Of a stretch of DNA of 64,000 nucleotides, positions 23,727 through 36,056 are shown piece after piece. Where the stretch lies: NCBI GenBank assembly GCA_963969595.1, contig OZ018410.1, positions 32,740,913 through 32,804,912 on the forward strand. Reading direction: 5' to 3'. The DNA is from Neckera pumila. Lineage: Eukaryota > Streptophyta > Bryopsida > Hypnales > Neckeraceae. The notes below the pieces were generated by a model that did no database searches, was not told the origin of the DNA, and saw only the letters and a program-made list of their open reading frames with translations. The translations under genes and the position numbers were made by a program. How positions within the stretch are numbered: position 1 is the first letter of the stretch; each line of letters starts with the position of its first letter.

Positions 23727-25121
23727 TTTTCTTTCAAATGACAGCTAATTTTTTCTTCAAAATTCCATGGTAACATATAGTATGTTGCAACTATAACTCT
23801 TGCATATCCGCTTGTGGACTTTGTCCATTCATGCTTGTAGTATGGTTGTTTGAATGAAAACATTTTAGATTTGTAATCAACTTTGTTTGTGGCTGTAAGA
23901 GAGAGGAACTCCAATTTTTTATTAATTGGAGTAAATGAAAGATAGTAACCACTAACGACTGTGGGCAATTCTAGAGGCAAGCAAGTTTTTTTTGGTCCTA
24001 GGCTTACCATCAAAAACAATTGTGATGCATTCCGGAGATCTGACTGTACCAATGGAATTGGCATGAATGTTTAGGGCTTTGCAATAAAAGCGTGACAATT
24101 TTTGAATTGATTTCCGTATTTTAAGAACTATATTTCATTTGTTTTTTCAACCCCCAAAACGCATGCTAGCACAAAGTGTCTTGATTCTTATCCCAATTCC
24201 CACATCCGTCCCTTTTCGTCCGTATCCAGATTCAATCTAAAACATTGGCTATCAATGAAAAAGTGTCAATTTTGACCTGAAAGTAGTCAACTAGTCCTTA
24301 AAGGTTTAAAGTGGTCATACAAAGTGGGCCCTATAGGTGAATTTGCCCCTGGAAAAACACATAAATTTTATTTACCTCATATGATAAAATTTGAAAATTT
24401 TGAATTCATATTTACAAACAGAGGCCCACAATTAGCTATAAGAGGTGAAGAACATAAAATTTACACAACACAAAATAGTTTTTTTTTTTACAATTATCAT
24501 GTAGAACATATAATTCACCATGCAAGACCCACTATATATGACCATTTTAACGTCTTGCATCATAAACAAAGAATGTTCATTTAGAGTATCACAAACATAT
24601 TATGAAGATTGTATCGAATGGACGCTAAGACTATATATCTTGGTTAAAGGGGAGACTTTATAAAAATCTTTTAGAAAGTATTTGTAACTATCCAAGTAAA
24701 TCTATATGGATTATTTATATTGGTGGTTGGTTGTGATTTCTTAGTTGTGCATTTGATTGCATTTAATTATGTAATATATGTATCAAGTTGCTATGAAGTG
24801 ATGTTTTATTTAGTTGGTATTAGAGGTGCAATGTGTTTTTGCGGTTGAATATATAATGTTTAAGTTTGGATTGAAGGTTGCCGTAGAATCAAGGTCAATA
24901 GTCGACACATTGGCCAAAGGTTGTAGTGTTGGTAATAGTGAGGTTCAAATTTCTAAAGCTTGTGTGGCCTACTTACTTGGATTTCTATTATTTGTGGGTT
25001 GGACTAGAAATTATTACAGACTTTGTCATCTAAGTTAGCATTGTTAGTCCTTTTGTTAATACTTGCAAATTATTATGAAAGGATAAAGTGGTTGGTATTT
25101 TCTATTTCTAATAGGTAAGTG
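23727..25121. other. AT-rich intervening DNA, no gene seen
   Basis: Contains short frames (23723-24064 minus, 24324-24584 plus, 24814-25038 plus) with no recognisable domain. TTAAAGGTTTAAAG near 24,299 may be a relic of a TTAA-type terminus but no partner end was found. Confidence 0.35.
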
Positions 25122-25345
25122 TTAACCCTTGAAAGGCCTTTGAGGTCCTTCTTTCCATCTATATTTAGCCTTAAAACTCTTCAATTGTAGCTTTAGTAAA
25201 TGAATTATGATACAATATTATTTTAAGTACATTCATGATCATTAATAGTTATCTTGCACTATAAAATATTTGGTGAATGTCTTTCTAATCAAATACCACC
25301 AAATTTATAATATATTATACGGCCGCAAAGGACTTTCAGGGTTAA
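25122..25345. mobile_element. Short TTAA-type element, family C (224 bp)
   Basis: TTAACCCTTGAAAGGCCTTT at the left and, inverted from the right, TTAACCCTGAAAGTCCTTTG. TTAA is present at both edges. The interior is AT-rich and not similar to families A or B. Termini fit the piggyBac pattern of TTAA followed by CCC. Confidence 0.8.
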
Positions 25346-25478
25346 TGGGATCTGATGGGTCTTTTGTAGGAGGTGATTTCTTGGAGTGGCCATGAGTCAT
25401 TATGGAGGTAGAAGGGTACATGATGTGCAAGTTCATGATCATGTTGTGATAGATGGTGGGGTTTGATGTTACCAGCTA

Positions 25479-25775
25479 AGATAGTTTGCTCTTAAAGCAA
25501 CCATTTAAGAGTTGTTTGCCTTTCTGGAGAGGCTAAACTCCTTGAAACAATTTCAATAAATTTTTGTAGGAAAAAAAATGGAACTAGCATCTAACCCAAG
25601 TTGTTTCATATTTTTAAACCTTTGTAGGATTGATTATAAATTTTGAAGTTGAAATGTAGTGGTCACTAAAATTGACCACCTCTTGAAATTTACACCTTTT
25701 ATAAATTGAAGAAAGCAAAATGTACCCGTCACCATGATCAATTTTAGAAGCTAGTTGCTTTTAGAACGACTACCT
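25479..25775. mobile_element. TA-flanked MITE with AGGTAG-type termini (copy 3, 297 bp)
   Basis: Left AGATAGTTTGCTCTTAAAGC, right (inverted) AGGTAGTCGTTCTAAAAGCA, with TA outside each (25477-25478, 25776-25777). The interior shares blocks with 30493-30767 (GCATCTAACCCAAGTTGTTT and its inverse). It lies only 5 bp from the piggyBac-type element at 25781. Confidence 0.7.
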
Positions 25776-25780
25776 TATAC

Positions 25781-26704
25781 TTAACCCCTAAAGGACCATT
25801 GTTCCTTCGGGGGACAAATACATTTTTGGGCAGGTACCTACGGGCTGAAAATTTTCTCCTAATTTTGTGAAACTTTTTTGGGAGGTAGAAAACCTGATTA
25901 GCTTCATGGGAATATAAATTTTTTCACAATCGGTGCCCGGGAACAAAAGTTATGACCAAATAAGCTCAAAACAAGGGACGGCAGGCAACAAAAAAAAATT
26001 TGCAAATTTTTTTTCTTTTTCTTTTTGTAATTTTTTTCATAGATTATTTTTTTGTCTATCTAAAAATCTTTGATTCATTTCATTTGGATTTGTTTTGAGC
26101 AAGTTATGGACATTCTTGTTTTCGGGCAGTTAGAGCATCTTTTTGAAAAAAACAACTTGTAGGATTCATTTCTGAATGCAATTTTTCAAATATTTCAATT
26201 TATTTTTTTCCATGGTTTAGTTTATTTTCTAGAAAATCTCACCATTGGTATTAGTGCTTTTTAATTCCATCTAAAACATATGAATATTTTAGATTTTCCT
26301 TCTATCTTGTATCTACTTCTACTTAGCAATTTTTTGAAAGATGAACATAATTTTTTTTGAATTTTTTTTCTTTTGCTAGATTCTCAATTCAATTCTCCAC
26401 TATAAACATTTAAAGCTCAAAACTCTGTCGTGCAAAAAATTTAAGTTAAAAATGTTCAAAGTCAAAAAATCCAATCCCACAATGTGCTAAAAAACTTGTT
26501 TTTTTCACTTTAAATGCAGATATCTTGCAATGTGTGTGGTCAAAAATTCTGAAATTTTTCCCACACTCTCTTATACTAATTAGTTGTAAGAACCTACGGT
26601 TAAATGTGAAAAAAACATTTTAAATTTTTTTCACTCTTTGCTATAAAAATGACAGTTTTGAATGTTTTTTGGCAGAAAGAAGGCCTTGGGCTTGTAGGGG
26701 TTAA
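25781..26704 (+). mobile_element. piggyBac-type non-autonomous element, family A (A2 copy 2, 924 bp)
   Basis: TTAACCCCTAAAGGACCATT at the left and GGGCTTGTAGGGGTTAA at the right, perfect TTAA at both edges. Homologous to 16646-17560 and to the fragment at 23513-23726. Non-coding and AT-rich. Confidence 0.9.
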
Positions 26705-28217
26705 TTTAGTAGCTGTTTCATTGCTTTCTATATTTGTGTGTGCTTTGATTTTTCAATAGTCAAAGTAATTGAGCGCGTATTTAGTAATTGTTCAATGAAA
26801 GTGAGCTAGGTGTTATGATGGTAGTTTCTTTGTGATGCGTGATGTTTAGTGTAATTGATAATAAGGTAAAGAGAATTTATATTGTCTATGAATATGAGTC
26901 ATAGTTTATTTGGATGTGTATTGGTTTTTTAGAATTTGAAGTAGAATACATATGGTTGTTAATTTAGCTTGAAGTATATTTGAAAGTCTTAGGAATCTTG
27001 TTGAAATTTCAATATTTTTATTAGGCCTATAAACTTCATATAGTACTACAGATTTCAGATTTTGTTGTCTAGTTCTTGATTGTGGAGGATGTTTATATTT
27101 TAGAAGGAATAAGCCATTATTGTAGTAATAATTTTGTGTTGGGTATTTAGTGTATACTTTTATTAAAAAAGGAAGATTGGCAAGGGGATGATTTGTGCTT
27201 TTTGTGATGATTAGGAATGGAGGTTTATTATTCTATTGTGTGTTTGCATTTACATATATGTGAAGTGGCTTAATAGATATATGGGCAAGATGTAGGTCTT
27301 TTATTTGTAATTGTGTTAGAGTTGGTATTAGACTATAGAATAGAGGAACAATTTGAATAGGGTGTAATAGATGGTCTATGCATAATATTTGAATGGCCTT
27401 CACTTTAATTTATTTAGGTTTTGTTAATTTTAGAAATTGTAGTTGTATTTGGAAATAATTTTGTAATCAAGGTGGTCTTAGTGTACTAATTAGAGTCAAA
27501 TGTTTATGACCAAAGTTATGGATGTAGAGGTTGTTTTAGTAGCTAATCTTGCCCAGTGTTTGACTTGTGTTGTTGCATTGTTGTTATATGTGTAAAAAAT
27601 TCCATTGCATGACCATTTGTGTTGGTTCAGTGCCCAATTCAATGTGTCCTCTAGAATGTAAAACAATTGGATGTGACTACCAATTGCAATCAAGGACAGA
27701 ACATAAAATAAGACGTTGCAATAGATACAAAGTGCTACATATAAATAAGAATAAGCATTAATTACAGAAAAGAAAGATCTTCCTTTGCAACTTCTTTGTC
27801 CATTTTGTGTATTTAGATCCACACAAGAATAGCTTGGAATTCAATAGATTCAATGAAAAGTTCAATGTATTTTGGTTTTTGACCTAGTCAAATTCAAATT
27901 GCTATAAATATTTTAATTTATAGAATTTTTTGATTTGTATAGTGGATAATAGATTAGACTTCTTGTATTGTATTCTATCAGTTAACTTCAAAACAAAAAA
28001 ATTGTCTTCAATCCTAAAATCAAGTTTTAAATACATTGCCAAATGGGACAAATAAGTTAGGAGAAATAAACAAAATCCAAAAGAGATTAGCATTATTAGA
28101 TGGAAGGAGTACGATGTGGGTTTGCTAACACGAGTTCTAATCTATTGCGGTAAAGCTTGATATTAAAAAAAAATTCTATATAGACTTATTTGGAATTTCA
28201 GTTTAATAGTTGCTATG
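26705..28217. other. AT-rich intervening DNA, no gene seen
   Basis: Long T/G-rich stretch on the plus strand. A 108-codon minus frame (27496-27822) has no recognisable motif. No TIR or LTR pair was found. Confidence 0.4.
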
Positions 28218-28497
28218 AGGTAGGGACACCTAAAAATGCCACTTTTTTTTTATTTTGGACTATTTCTATTATCGGATTGTAAAATTTTTATATCTTTTCA
28301 TTAGCAAGTGATAAGAGACTTCAATGCACCAAGATATGTCATTTGGATATTTGAATGCAAAAGTTATTAGGAGTCAAAATAATTTAGTAGATATTTTCTT
28401 TAAGAATAAATACGTATTGGTGTAGGAGATGTATACAATGTAAGCACGTCATTCAATGTCATCTTTAGGCACCTGTCACATTTGGATGTCCCTACCT
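28218..28497. mobile_element. TA-flanked MITE with AGGTAG termini (copy 4, 280 bp)
   Basis: Left AGGTAGGGACACCTAAAAAT and inverted right AGGTAGGGACATCCAAATGT; TA follows at 28498-28499 and lies two bases off at the left. Closest in its termini to 18158-18429. Confidence 0.75.
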
Positions 28498-28901
28498 TAA
28501 GCTTACCAAATTATGTAATTTCAACCACCAATTTACACGTTTTAAGGTAGAAAGAAGAATGACCCCTTCCCAATCTAAGATGGTTGATTCTAGCTTAGAG
28601 ACATGAGCATTTAGTCATGTTCTTGGATTGCATTGACATTGAAATTTTGAATGTAGATTGTGAGAGCAAATCGTAATTAAATCCAAATTCAATGTAATAT
28701 ATTGAAAGATCTTAAAAATATACTTCTAATGTTATAAAAACTCTTCTTATTTCAAAAAAGCAAGAAGATACAAATTTTCATGTTTGGAATTTGAAAATGA
28801 CAAGAAGAATGTAGAGAACATAAGCCTTTTTTAAAAAAAATTCTAGTTTTGTTTTATGGAAATTTCATTAAAGGTCATATCTATTCCCTGAATTGAAAAA
28901 C

Positions 28902-30015
28902 AACTATTAAAAATTTGAGAATCTAGAGCTCCTATCACCAAATAACTGAGATTTGCTTGATTCTATATCATCATGCTAAGACTTGGTAGGAACTAAGCAC
29001 ACACTATTCCTCAATTTTTTTTTCCAAGTTTATGAGAGTATCTCTTACGAGCATCTCTAGCACTCGCGCTACAAGGGACGTGCTAGATCGTCTGTGGCGT
29101 GTATCAAAATTGAGAAAGGAGCCGGCACATTACCATGACCCAAATAGCATCCAACTAAAATTTGATTTTTGAGGTTGAAACCGTGACAGACTGACAAGCC
29201 CACTAAATTCCACAACGGGGATCTCAAGTACCAAGTCACACTAGTTCCCTATGATCTCCAAAGTTGGATTGCCATTGGTTGATCATCACAACCATGGGTT
29301 TTTTTCAGGGTGTGTGGAACTCATATTCTGGGCATATTGAATGCACCTGCCTGACAAAGCATGTTTCCAATGACTGCATGCCGCAAAAACAACACACTTT
29401 TGCTTTTTTGTCAATAGCGTGATCCAAGTCAATTGGGTTTGATGCTCTAATTTGACTAGTGGCAATTGAATTTTCACGAGGCCTACGTTGACAAACTCAA
29501 AGTTTCCAACTACTTGGGCACCAAAAATTCCCTGAGCGTGCCAAATCATTTGGCGCATCACTGTAGCACGACTTGTTGGAGATGTTCTAACTATTTCATT
29601 TTGAAAATCTAGAGCTCATGTTGGCAAGTTGTTGAGATTTGCTTGATTCTATACCATCATGCCAAGACTTTGTAGGGATTGACCACCCACTATTCCTCAA
29701 ATGTCTTGTCCAAGCTTATGAGAGTATCTCTTAACTATTCAATTTTGAGAATCTAGAGCTCCTATCAACAAGTCACTGAGATTCTCTTGATTCTATGCCA
29801 TCATGCCAAGACTTGGTAGGAACTGACCACCCACTCCTCAAGTATCTTGTCCAAGCTTACAAGAGTATCTCTTAACTATTCAATTTTGAAAACCTAGAGC
29901 TTTTGTTAGCAAAGTTATTGAGATTCGCTTGATTCTACACCATTCTACCAAAACTTGGTAGGAATTGACCACCTATTGTTCCTCAACTGACTTGTCCAAA
30001 CTTATGAGAGTATCC
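28902..30015 (+). repeat. Satellite-like tandem array, four units of about 143 bp
   Basis: Units start with AACTATT at 28902, 29589, 29733 and 29874. Each holds AATCTAGAGCT, GAGATTYKCTTGATTCTA, CAAGACTTKGTAGG and GAGAGTATCTCTTA in order. Unit 1 is split from unit 2 by the 539-bp element at 29049-29587. Non-coding. Confidence 0.9.
29049..29587. mobile_element. TIR element (GAGCATCTC) inserted in the satellite array
   Basis: Ends GAGCATCTCTAGCACTCGC and, inverted, GAACATCTCCAACAAGTCG. The uninterrupted junction GTATCTCTTAACTATT between units 2-3 and 3-4 is the empty site; here it is split as CTCTTA-element-TAACTATT, giving a TA (or drifted TTA) duplication. The 91-codon minus frame inside (29286-29561) has no recognisable domain. 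Harbinger-like is a possibility. Confidence 0.8.
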
Positions 30016-30146
30016 TTGCCATGTCAATTTGAATACAACATCGTAGCAAATGCCTTTATGATGATTAGAATATACTACGGTGACAAATTTGAAATTTTAA
30101 AACATTCAGCTACTAATGAAGGGTGTTTTTTGAGTGCCAATGAATA

Positions 30147-30225
30147 ATACCAAAGCATGATGAGCAAGGTCCACATTGGCACCAAGTTAGTGCCAATGTG
30201 GGCTTTGGGTACCATACTTTGGTAT
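30147..30225. repeat. Foldback hairpin, about 36-bp arms, 5-9 nt loop
   Basis: ATACCAAAGCATG...CCACATTGGCAC pairs with GTGCCAATGTGG...CATACTTTGGTAT, with a short unpaired internal stretch. Size and near-perfect pairing allow a small-RNA precursor or a very short MITE. No promoter or conserved mature sequence is recognised. Confidence 0.7.
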
Positions 30226-30492
30226 AATTCTCTAGCACAAATAATTAGTTGACCAACAGAACATAGCCAATCCATTCTTAAATATGATAATCCAAGGTTT
30301 GACCAACATTGTCAAATCTTGGAGAGTCACCAATGGCTCATTCCAAAAAAGTGAATGGAGGATGGTGGAGATATCTTTCTTATGAGCAACACGCTGAAGC
30401 AAATCAACTGAGGACATTCCTCATTATTAGAAGATCAATGGTGCAAGAACCCTTACAGTGTTGCTTCAACGTGTTGCTGTGGGGTTGCTCTA

Positions 30493-30767
30493 AGGTAGGG
30501 GCTATAAAAGCGACTTGTCTCTAAAAGCGATCCTGGTCCATTTTGCCTATAACATGTACCAAAAGGTCGTTTTTAGAAACCATTGTGTTTTCAACTTCAA
30601 AAATTCATAACTAATTCCATGAAGGTCCAAAAAATATGAAACGACTTGGGTTAGATGCCAATTCCATGTTTCTTACCACAAAAATTTACTGAAATTTATT
30701 TTAAGCAGTTTAGCTTCCCCAAAATGCAAATCAGCTCTTAAAGGGTCGCTTTTACAGCCCCTTACCT
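30493..30767. mobile_element. TA-flanked MITE with AGGTAG termini (copy 5, 275 bp)
   Basis: AGGTAGGGGCTATAAAAGCG at the left and, inverted from the right, AGGTAAGGGGCTGTAAAAGC, with TA outside both (30491-30492, 30768-30769). Long, well-preserved TIRs suggest a relatively young copy. It lies about 0.8 kb upstream of the glucanase start codon. Confidence 0.85.
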
Positions 30768-31270
30768 TAAGTCTTCACCACACCCATCTTTCCAATCTCC
30801 CTGCACCATGTGGCGAAGACAATGACCAAGAAGGGTCCTAGATCCCATTTGGGACTCACTTGTCCGGGCCCCAAGCAGCCAGGGGAGTTGAGAACAAGGA
30901 ACGGGCACGCTGGCAGGAAGACCGGCAAATCGGCAGTCTGGGCCTCTGGGGAACTGGAGACCCTGGGGAGCTGGAGAAGGTACCGACCTGGCAAGCAGAA
31001 GCAGACAGAGGCAGCTACTGGCCAAAGAGGCAGGCCGAAAAGCGGCTCCTTGCACTTCCCCAGGCCAGAACCAGGCCAGGCAACGCAGCAAACGTCTCCT
31101 CCAGCGCTCCTCCCAGGAGCACCATCCTAATTGAAGTGCTTCCGTGCTCCTCCCTTGCATTGGCTTCTCCTACACAGCTCCCCCACAACGTCGAAGCGAG
31201 CTCCACCTTTCTTCAACCAAGTCGGAGCTCGTTAGAAACAACCCAGGCTCGACCTGGGTACACAGACATC

Positions 31271-31276
31271 TATATA
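31271..31276 (+). promoter_or_regulatory. Candidate TATA box of the glucanase gene
   Basis: TATATA in the context ATCTATATAGAGTT, 269 bp before the ATG, in a GC-richer stretch. It would give a 5' UTR of about 240 nt. Position and sequence are plausible; nothing else confirms it. Confidence 0.35.
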
Positions 31277-31544
31277 GAGTTGGGCAGGGGGGCTACAAAC
31301 CAAGCTCACAACTTTGTAATCCAGGCCCGTCGCCAACGAAGTTCGTTCATTCTGAACGTCCTTTGGGTGTTGTTGGGTGGGTGAACTTGGTTGGATTGAC
31401 GACGAGCAACTCCGCAATGAGCGAGGATGTGAGGTCCTCGACTTGGTGGGTGATGAGCTTGGATTGAAGCAGCTAGTATGCATGTGGTCCGTGTGATTGA
31501 TCCAGCAGCGTTTGCTATTGAATCGTAGTTAGTAGTCTATTGCC

Positions 31545-34500
31545 ATGGCTATGGCAGTTGAGGCGATGGTGGTGGTGGTGGTGGTGCTGCTGTTGGGTTG
31601 CCTGGGGCGGGCCGTGGCGGAGGTGGGTGTGAACTGGGGGACGATTTCCAGCGACCCGCTGCCCAACAGCATCGTGGTGCAGATGCTCAAGGACAACAAC
31701 TTCGTCAAAGTGAAGCTGTTCGACGCGGACAGCGACGTGATCAGCTCCATGCGGGGCACCAATCTGGAAGTGATGGTGGGGATTACCAATGACGAGCTCG
31801 CGGCCATGGCCGGCACCGTCGACGCCGCCGCCGCGTGGGTGAAGCAGAACGTCTCGGCACATCTCGGCAGCGGAGGAGTCAATATCGCGTACGTATAGGA
31901 ATACTTATATGCCGGATGCCTCCCTTTTGTTATGCTGTTTCAGAATCTCAATTGCGCCTAATTTACACTAGTTCTAAAGTACAGGTGGCGTTCACCTGAA
32001 ACTTCGTTGCATTTGATTGCGTGTTTCGGCAGCCTTGGGTTGTTGTGAGATTGGTGGCGACCAATTGGACTAAATCTTTTTTCGGAGGTTCTGATTGTGA
32101 GGTCTAGATTGTGATTGGTTCTCTATTGAGGCATTGGTTTGGTCGTCAGTCAGGTTTGGTCATATCTCGGTGTTTGATTTTCTTTTGAGAGTTGCACTAA
32201 ACCTTTTATTCAGAGGTCCCAATTCTTGACAGATGCAGTGATTATCTCTCGAGCCAGCCTTGATATGTCTTGCCCAGTCTTAGTGTTTTTTTAAGAGACA
32301 TATGGCTATCTATTGCAACGAATCTTTTTTCAGAGCCTCTAATTTTCAATGAATGCGTTGATTTCCTCTTCAGCTAGCCTAGTCATATCTTGTTCGAGAA
32401 TTCTGCTTCCCATTCATTTGCACTAGGTCTTTCTTGCCTAACTTCTAAGTTTGAGCCCTAACTTTTGAATTCCATCTCACCAGATGCATCTCTTTCCTCT
32501 TCCGCCAACCTTGCCTTCACAATCTATCACTTACATCATTTTGTGACTCCCAACACGACACTTAACCCAAAACTCTTCTCTCAAACCTTCTAATTCCAAA
32601 CTTCCTTCCATCTTTTCTTCAACTAACAATCCTGCATCCCTTCGCCAGATACGTCGCCGTGGGCAACGAGCCCTTCCTCAACGGCTACAACGGCAAATTC
32701 ATCGACGTCACTCTCCCCGCCCTCAAGAACGTCCAATCGGCTCTCGCCTCCGCCGGTCTCGCCAATACCGTCAAAGCCGTCATCCCTTGCAACGCCGACA
32801 TCCTCAGCAACTCCGCCTACCCTTCCCAACAAACCTTCCGCTCCGACCTCGCTCCTCTCATGCTCCAAATCGTCGCCGCTCTCGATAGCACGGGTTCCCC
32901 ATTTGTCATCAACTTCTACCCGTTTCTTTCCCTCGTGCTCTCCACGGGCTTCCCCATTGGGTACGCCTTCTTCAATCCACAGTACGGGAACCCTATTGAA
33001 GATGGCTCCAGAACTTATTACAATGTGTTTGATGCGAGTTACGATGGGTTGGTGAGTGCGTTGACGAGTGCTGGGTACCCTAATATGAAGATTAGTGTGG
33101 GAGAGATTGGGTGGCCGACGGATGGGGCGGAGTATGCGAATGTGACGCTGGCGCAGATGTTCAATCAGCAGCTGGTGAATCACTTGGAGAATGGGATGGG
33201 GACGCCGTTGAGGCCGGGGAAGCTGGAGGCGTATTTGTTTAGTTTGTTGGATGAGAATGCGAAGAGCACGTTGCCCGGGAACTTTGAAAGGCATTGGGGG
33301 GTGTTCAACTTTGATGGGTCGGTGAAGTATTCGCTGGACCTGACAGGTATAGCATGTTACACTCTTTTGTTGCAGTGCGTGTTGTTTGATATGTAAGGTG
33401 TGAGGGTTTTAGCGGTTTAGAGAATTTAGGGTTGTTTGGTACCGTGCACTTGATTCGAGTGCGTTTCTTGTGATTGATGTCAAGCAGGGGACACGAGTAG
33501 TATGCAATCTGGAACCCCCTTTACTCTGACTGCTTGGGAGACGGGCATGTTACATGTCAAAGAGTTTGCATGTGGGACAAATGGGCTGCAGGCAATGATA
33601 GTGTGGCAAGTATGCAGTACATTCCAGAATGTCATTGAAGAGAGAGTCAGCTACGGGGGTTGGAGGATGCTCTCTTTTTGAATTGTGTTTAATCTGTTTA
33701 AGTTGTGAGGGTTTAGCTGTGGCGTACGTTGACGAAAAATTAAATTTATAGGAAGAGACAAACATATTACATGTCAAATAGTTTGCATGTGGGACAAATG
33801 GGCTGCAGGCAATGATAGTGTGTCATTGAAGATAAATTCAGGGGTTGGAGTGTACTCTCGTATTTGTGTTTTTCTATTTAAGTTGTGAGGGTTCAGTTCC
33901 TGTGCGGGTGAGAAGAGAGTGTCCCTTTGGAAGTTTATATGCTTAAGATCTTTGAGAATGCCGTTGGTAGGAAGGAGGTCATGTTAACGAGGTTTGAGTG
34001 TAGTTAGTTATAGTTTCGTCTCGAAGAATATTTTCTGCTTTCTGTTGGTATTTTTTTACTTTCATAGAAGCTTTCTCATGATTTGTTTCAATAGATTCGG
34101 AAGTGGCCACTTTTGTCCATTTAGGTACTCAGGTTAATGGTACAATTCACAGCTATTTCTTTACTTTTTATTTTGTCGACTCTATTGTACGTAACCTAAG
34201 CGAGGATTTTACCATTTCTTGTTTCTTAAGTTCTAGCTTACATTGAAGGTTGATGGAGTTCTCAGATATCTTCCTTTTAGGTACCCCTACCGTGCATATG
34301 TAGCGAGGATTTAGATAAAGAAGAGCCTGTTGGGAGGCAGTTCTACTTACTGTTCCACACGAACGCAGATAGCGAGTGCTTCTTGTGGACTATAGTCTTT
34401 TTTTTTTCTTGGAAGAGATCATGATGGCTATTTCAATTACATTTCTAGTTTTATTTTTATTTTTATCCCCCATATCTCATTGATTTTCTTTCCTTTGCTC

Positions 34501-34977
34501 TGCACAGGTGGTGCGAGTCCGAATGGCGCCCAGACAAAGCTCGTGGGAGCTCAAAACGTGCCCTACTACCCCAAGCAATGGTGCATATTAAATCCTAGCG
34601 CCGCAGACTTGTCTACGTTACCAGCCAACTTAGATTACGCATGTTCGCGCGCAGATTGCACCCCCTTATACTCTGGAGGCTCCTGCAGTGGCTTAACGCT
34701 GCAACAAAACGCTTCCTATGCCTTCAACACGTACTACCAATTCAACAACCAGCTCCCCGTCGCCTGTAATTTTGAAGGATTAGCTCAGGTGGTCACCACA
34801 GACCCTAGTGTAGGGACATGCAGTTTCGTCGTAGGGGTCATGCCAGTTGCCGGCTCAAACATCTCGCCACCTGGGTCGACTCCTGCCAATGGGAGTGCGG
34901 GGGTGCGTGCCCATACAGTGAAAATCTTGTTGGTTTTTGTTGCTGCAATTGTAGGAAGCTTGTTTCTCTTTTCCTGA
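31545..34977 (+). CDS. GPI-anchored glucan endo-1,3-beta-glucosidase (GH17 + X8/CBM43), three exons
   Basis: Hydrolyses beta-1,3-glucan (callose) in the wall or at plasmodesmata. Exons 31545-31888, 32649-33346, 34508-34977, GT-AG introns in frame, 503 aa. Residues 1-25 are a signal peptide ending GRAVA. The mature protein opens EVGVNWGTISSDPLP, the usual GH17 start. The catalytic acid is E122 in VAVGNEPF and the nucleophile E267 in SVGEIGWPTDG. An X8 domain at about 371-457 carries six cysteines (373, 393, 398, 407, 434, 452). A Ser/Gly/Pro linker then leads to a C-terminal hydrophobic tail (about 485-503) after a small-residue omega region (NGSAG), as for GPI anchoring. Exon 3 encodes the X8 and GPI parts only. 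The coding exons are much richer in GC than the introns. All catalytic and structural residues look intact. Family is certain; localisation is inferred. Confidence 0.95.
33541..33892 (+). repeat. Direct repeat inside glucanase intron 2
   Basis: Two diverged copies, from about 33541 and about 33762, share TTTGCATGTGGGACAAATGG, GCTGCAGGCAATGATAGTGT, GTCATTGAAGA and TTTAAGTTGTGAGGGTT. A local duplication within the 1161-nt intron; no function seen. Confidence 0.8.
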
Positions 34978-36056
34978 GTACAAGGTTTTGTGAACAATTC
35001 AATTTTCTTAGGTTTGTTTTTCCCTGTATAGGAGCGTAAGTGTGGTGTAGCTGCAGGCAATTGGTTTTCATTCTTGGCAAGTTCCATTTATGATTGTTTT
35101 GTAGTTTGAGCAGTTGCTGCCTTGTTTTGTAGACACACTTCAATAGGCATTCTGAGAGGCCCAATTTTGGGGCTCCATACTGAGGTCTGACCGTATTTAT
35201 TATTTTTTCGTACATTGGATCATTCCGAAATGCGTTGTGATCCCCCAAGTGTGTCCAATCCAGAATTGCGAGAACGAATGAAGGCATTTTCTGCCGCTCT
35301 TTCAACTGAAGAAAGTCTCGGGATATAAGCTTTCCGGTGAATTCAGGGTTGTGGCTGGAGACAGCAACTATTTGCAGCTCATCTTTTGACATGAGAAAAG
35401 ATGTTTTTACTTGGAACTGATATTGGCGTGCTTCAACTGTTATTTGTTGTCATTCCTGTAGAGCGTTGTCCTGTGTTTGTCTTATCCTTTCAGGTCTCAA
35501 TTTGGATTCAAGATGCGAGAATATGGAAGATTTCAGTTGAAAATTGAACTAATATATATGCATGGGAAGTACTCTCGTGAAGAGCAAAGTTTTACAACGA
35601 TCTTTTTCTAAGACTAGGATTCAATTGTAATATACAAATCTGATCTCAAATGCTGTAAGAAAATATCCAGAAAATAAAGGCATAAGTATGACGAGAAGAT
35701 CCAATAACAATTTACCAACATCTGATAAGTAATACTTGCATTATGAAGTAAAACAAGGGCCTCAGAGGTATTCAAATCTCCATGTGATCACTAGTATATG
35801 TAAATTATTTTCAATTTGTAGTTAGATAATCTGCTTCTGCATTATATTTTGCAAACAACAAGCTGAATATATACACAAAAGTACTGATATACATTTCTCA
35901 CATTCTCACACGTACTTTATGTCTTGAAGTCTAGCATCTTTTATAAACCAGCCGTATTCCCAATTCCATTGCCCATTTGCTGGCTGATAAGTATTTATTG
36001 GGGAGCACGAGACTGTTGAATTTGGGTTGGCACATGTAAGGTTGAGCAGCCTATGC
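34978..36056. other. 3' flank of the glucanase gene, no further gene seen
   Basis: Holds the 3' UTR (roughly to 35,200-35,500). The minus frame 34838-35392 runs antisense to exon 3 and its 3' UTR and is not supported. The rest is AT-rich and unremarkable. Confidence 0.4.

Noticed and set aside
30860..31384. 174-codon plus-strand frame and overlapping frames upstream of the glucanase
   Set aside because: GC-rich promoter/5' UTR region open in several frames on both strands; no recognisable domain.
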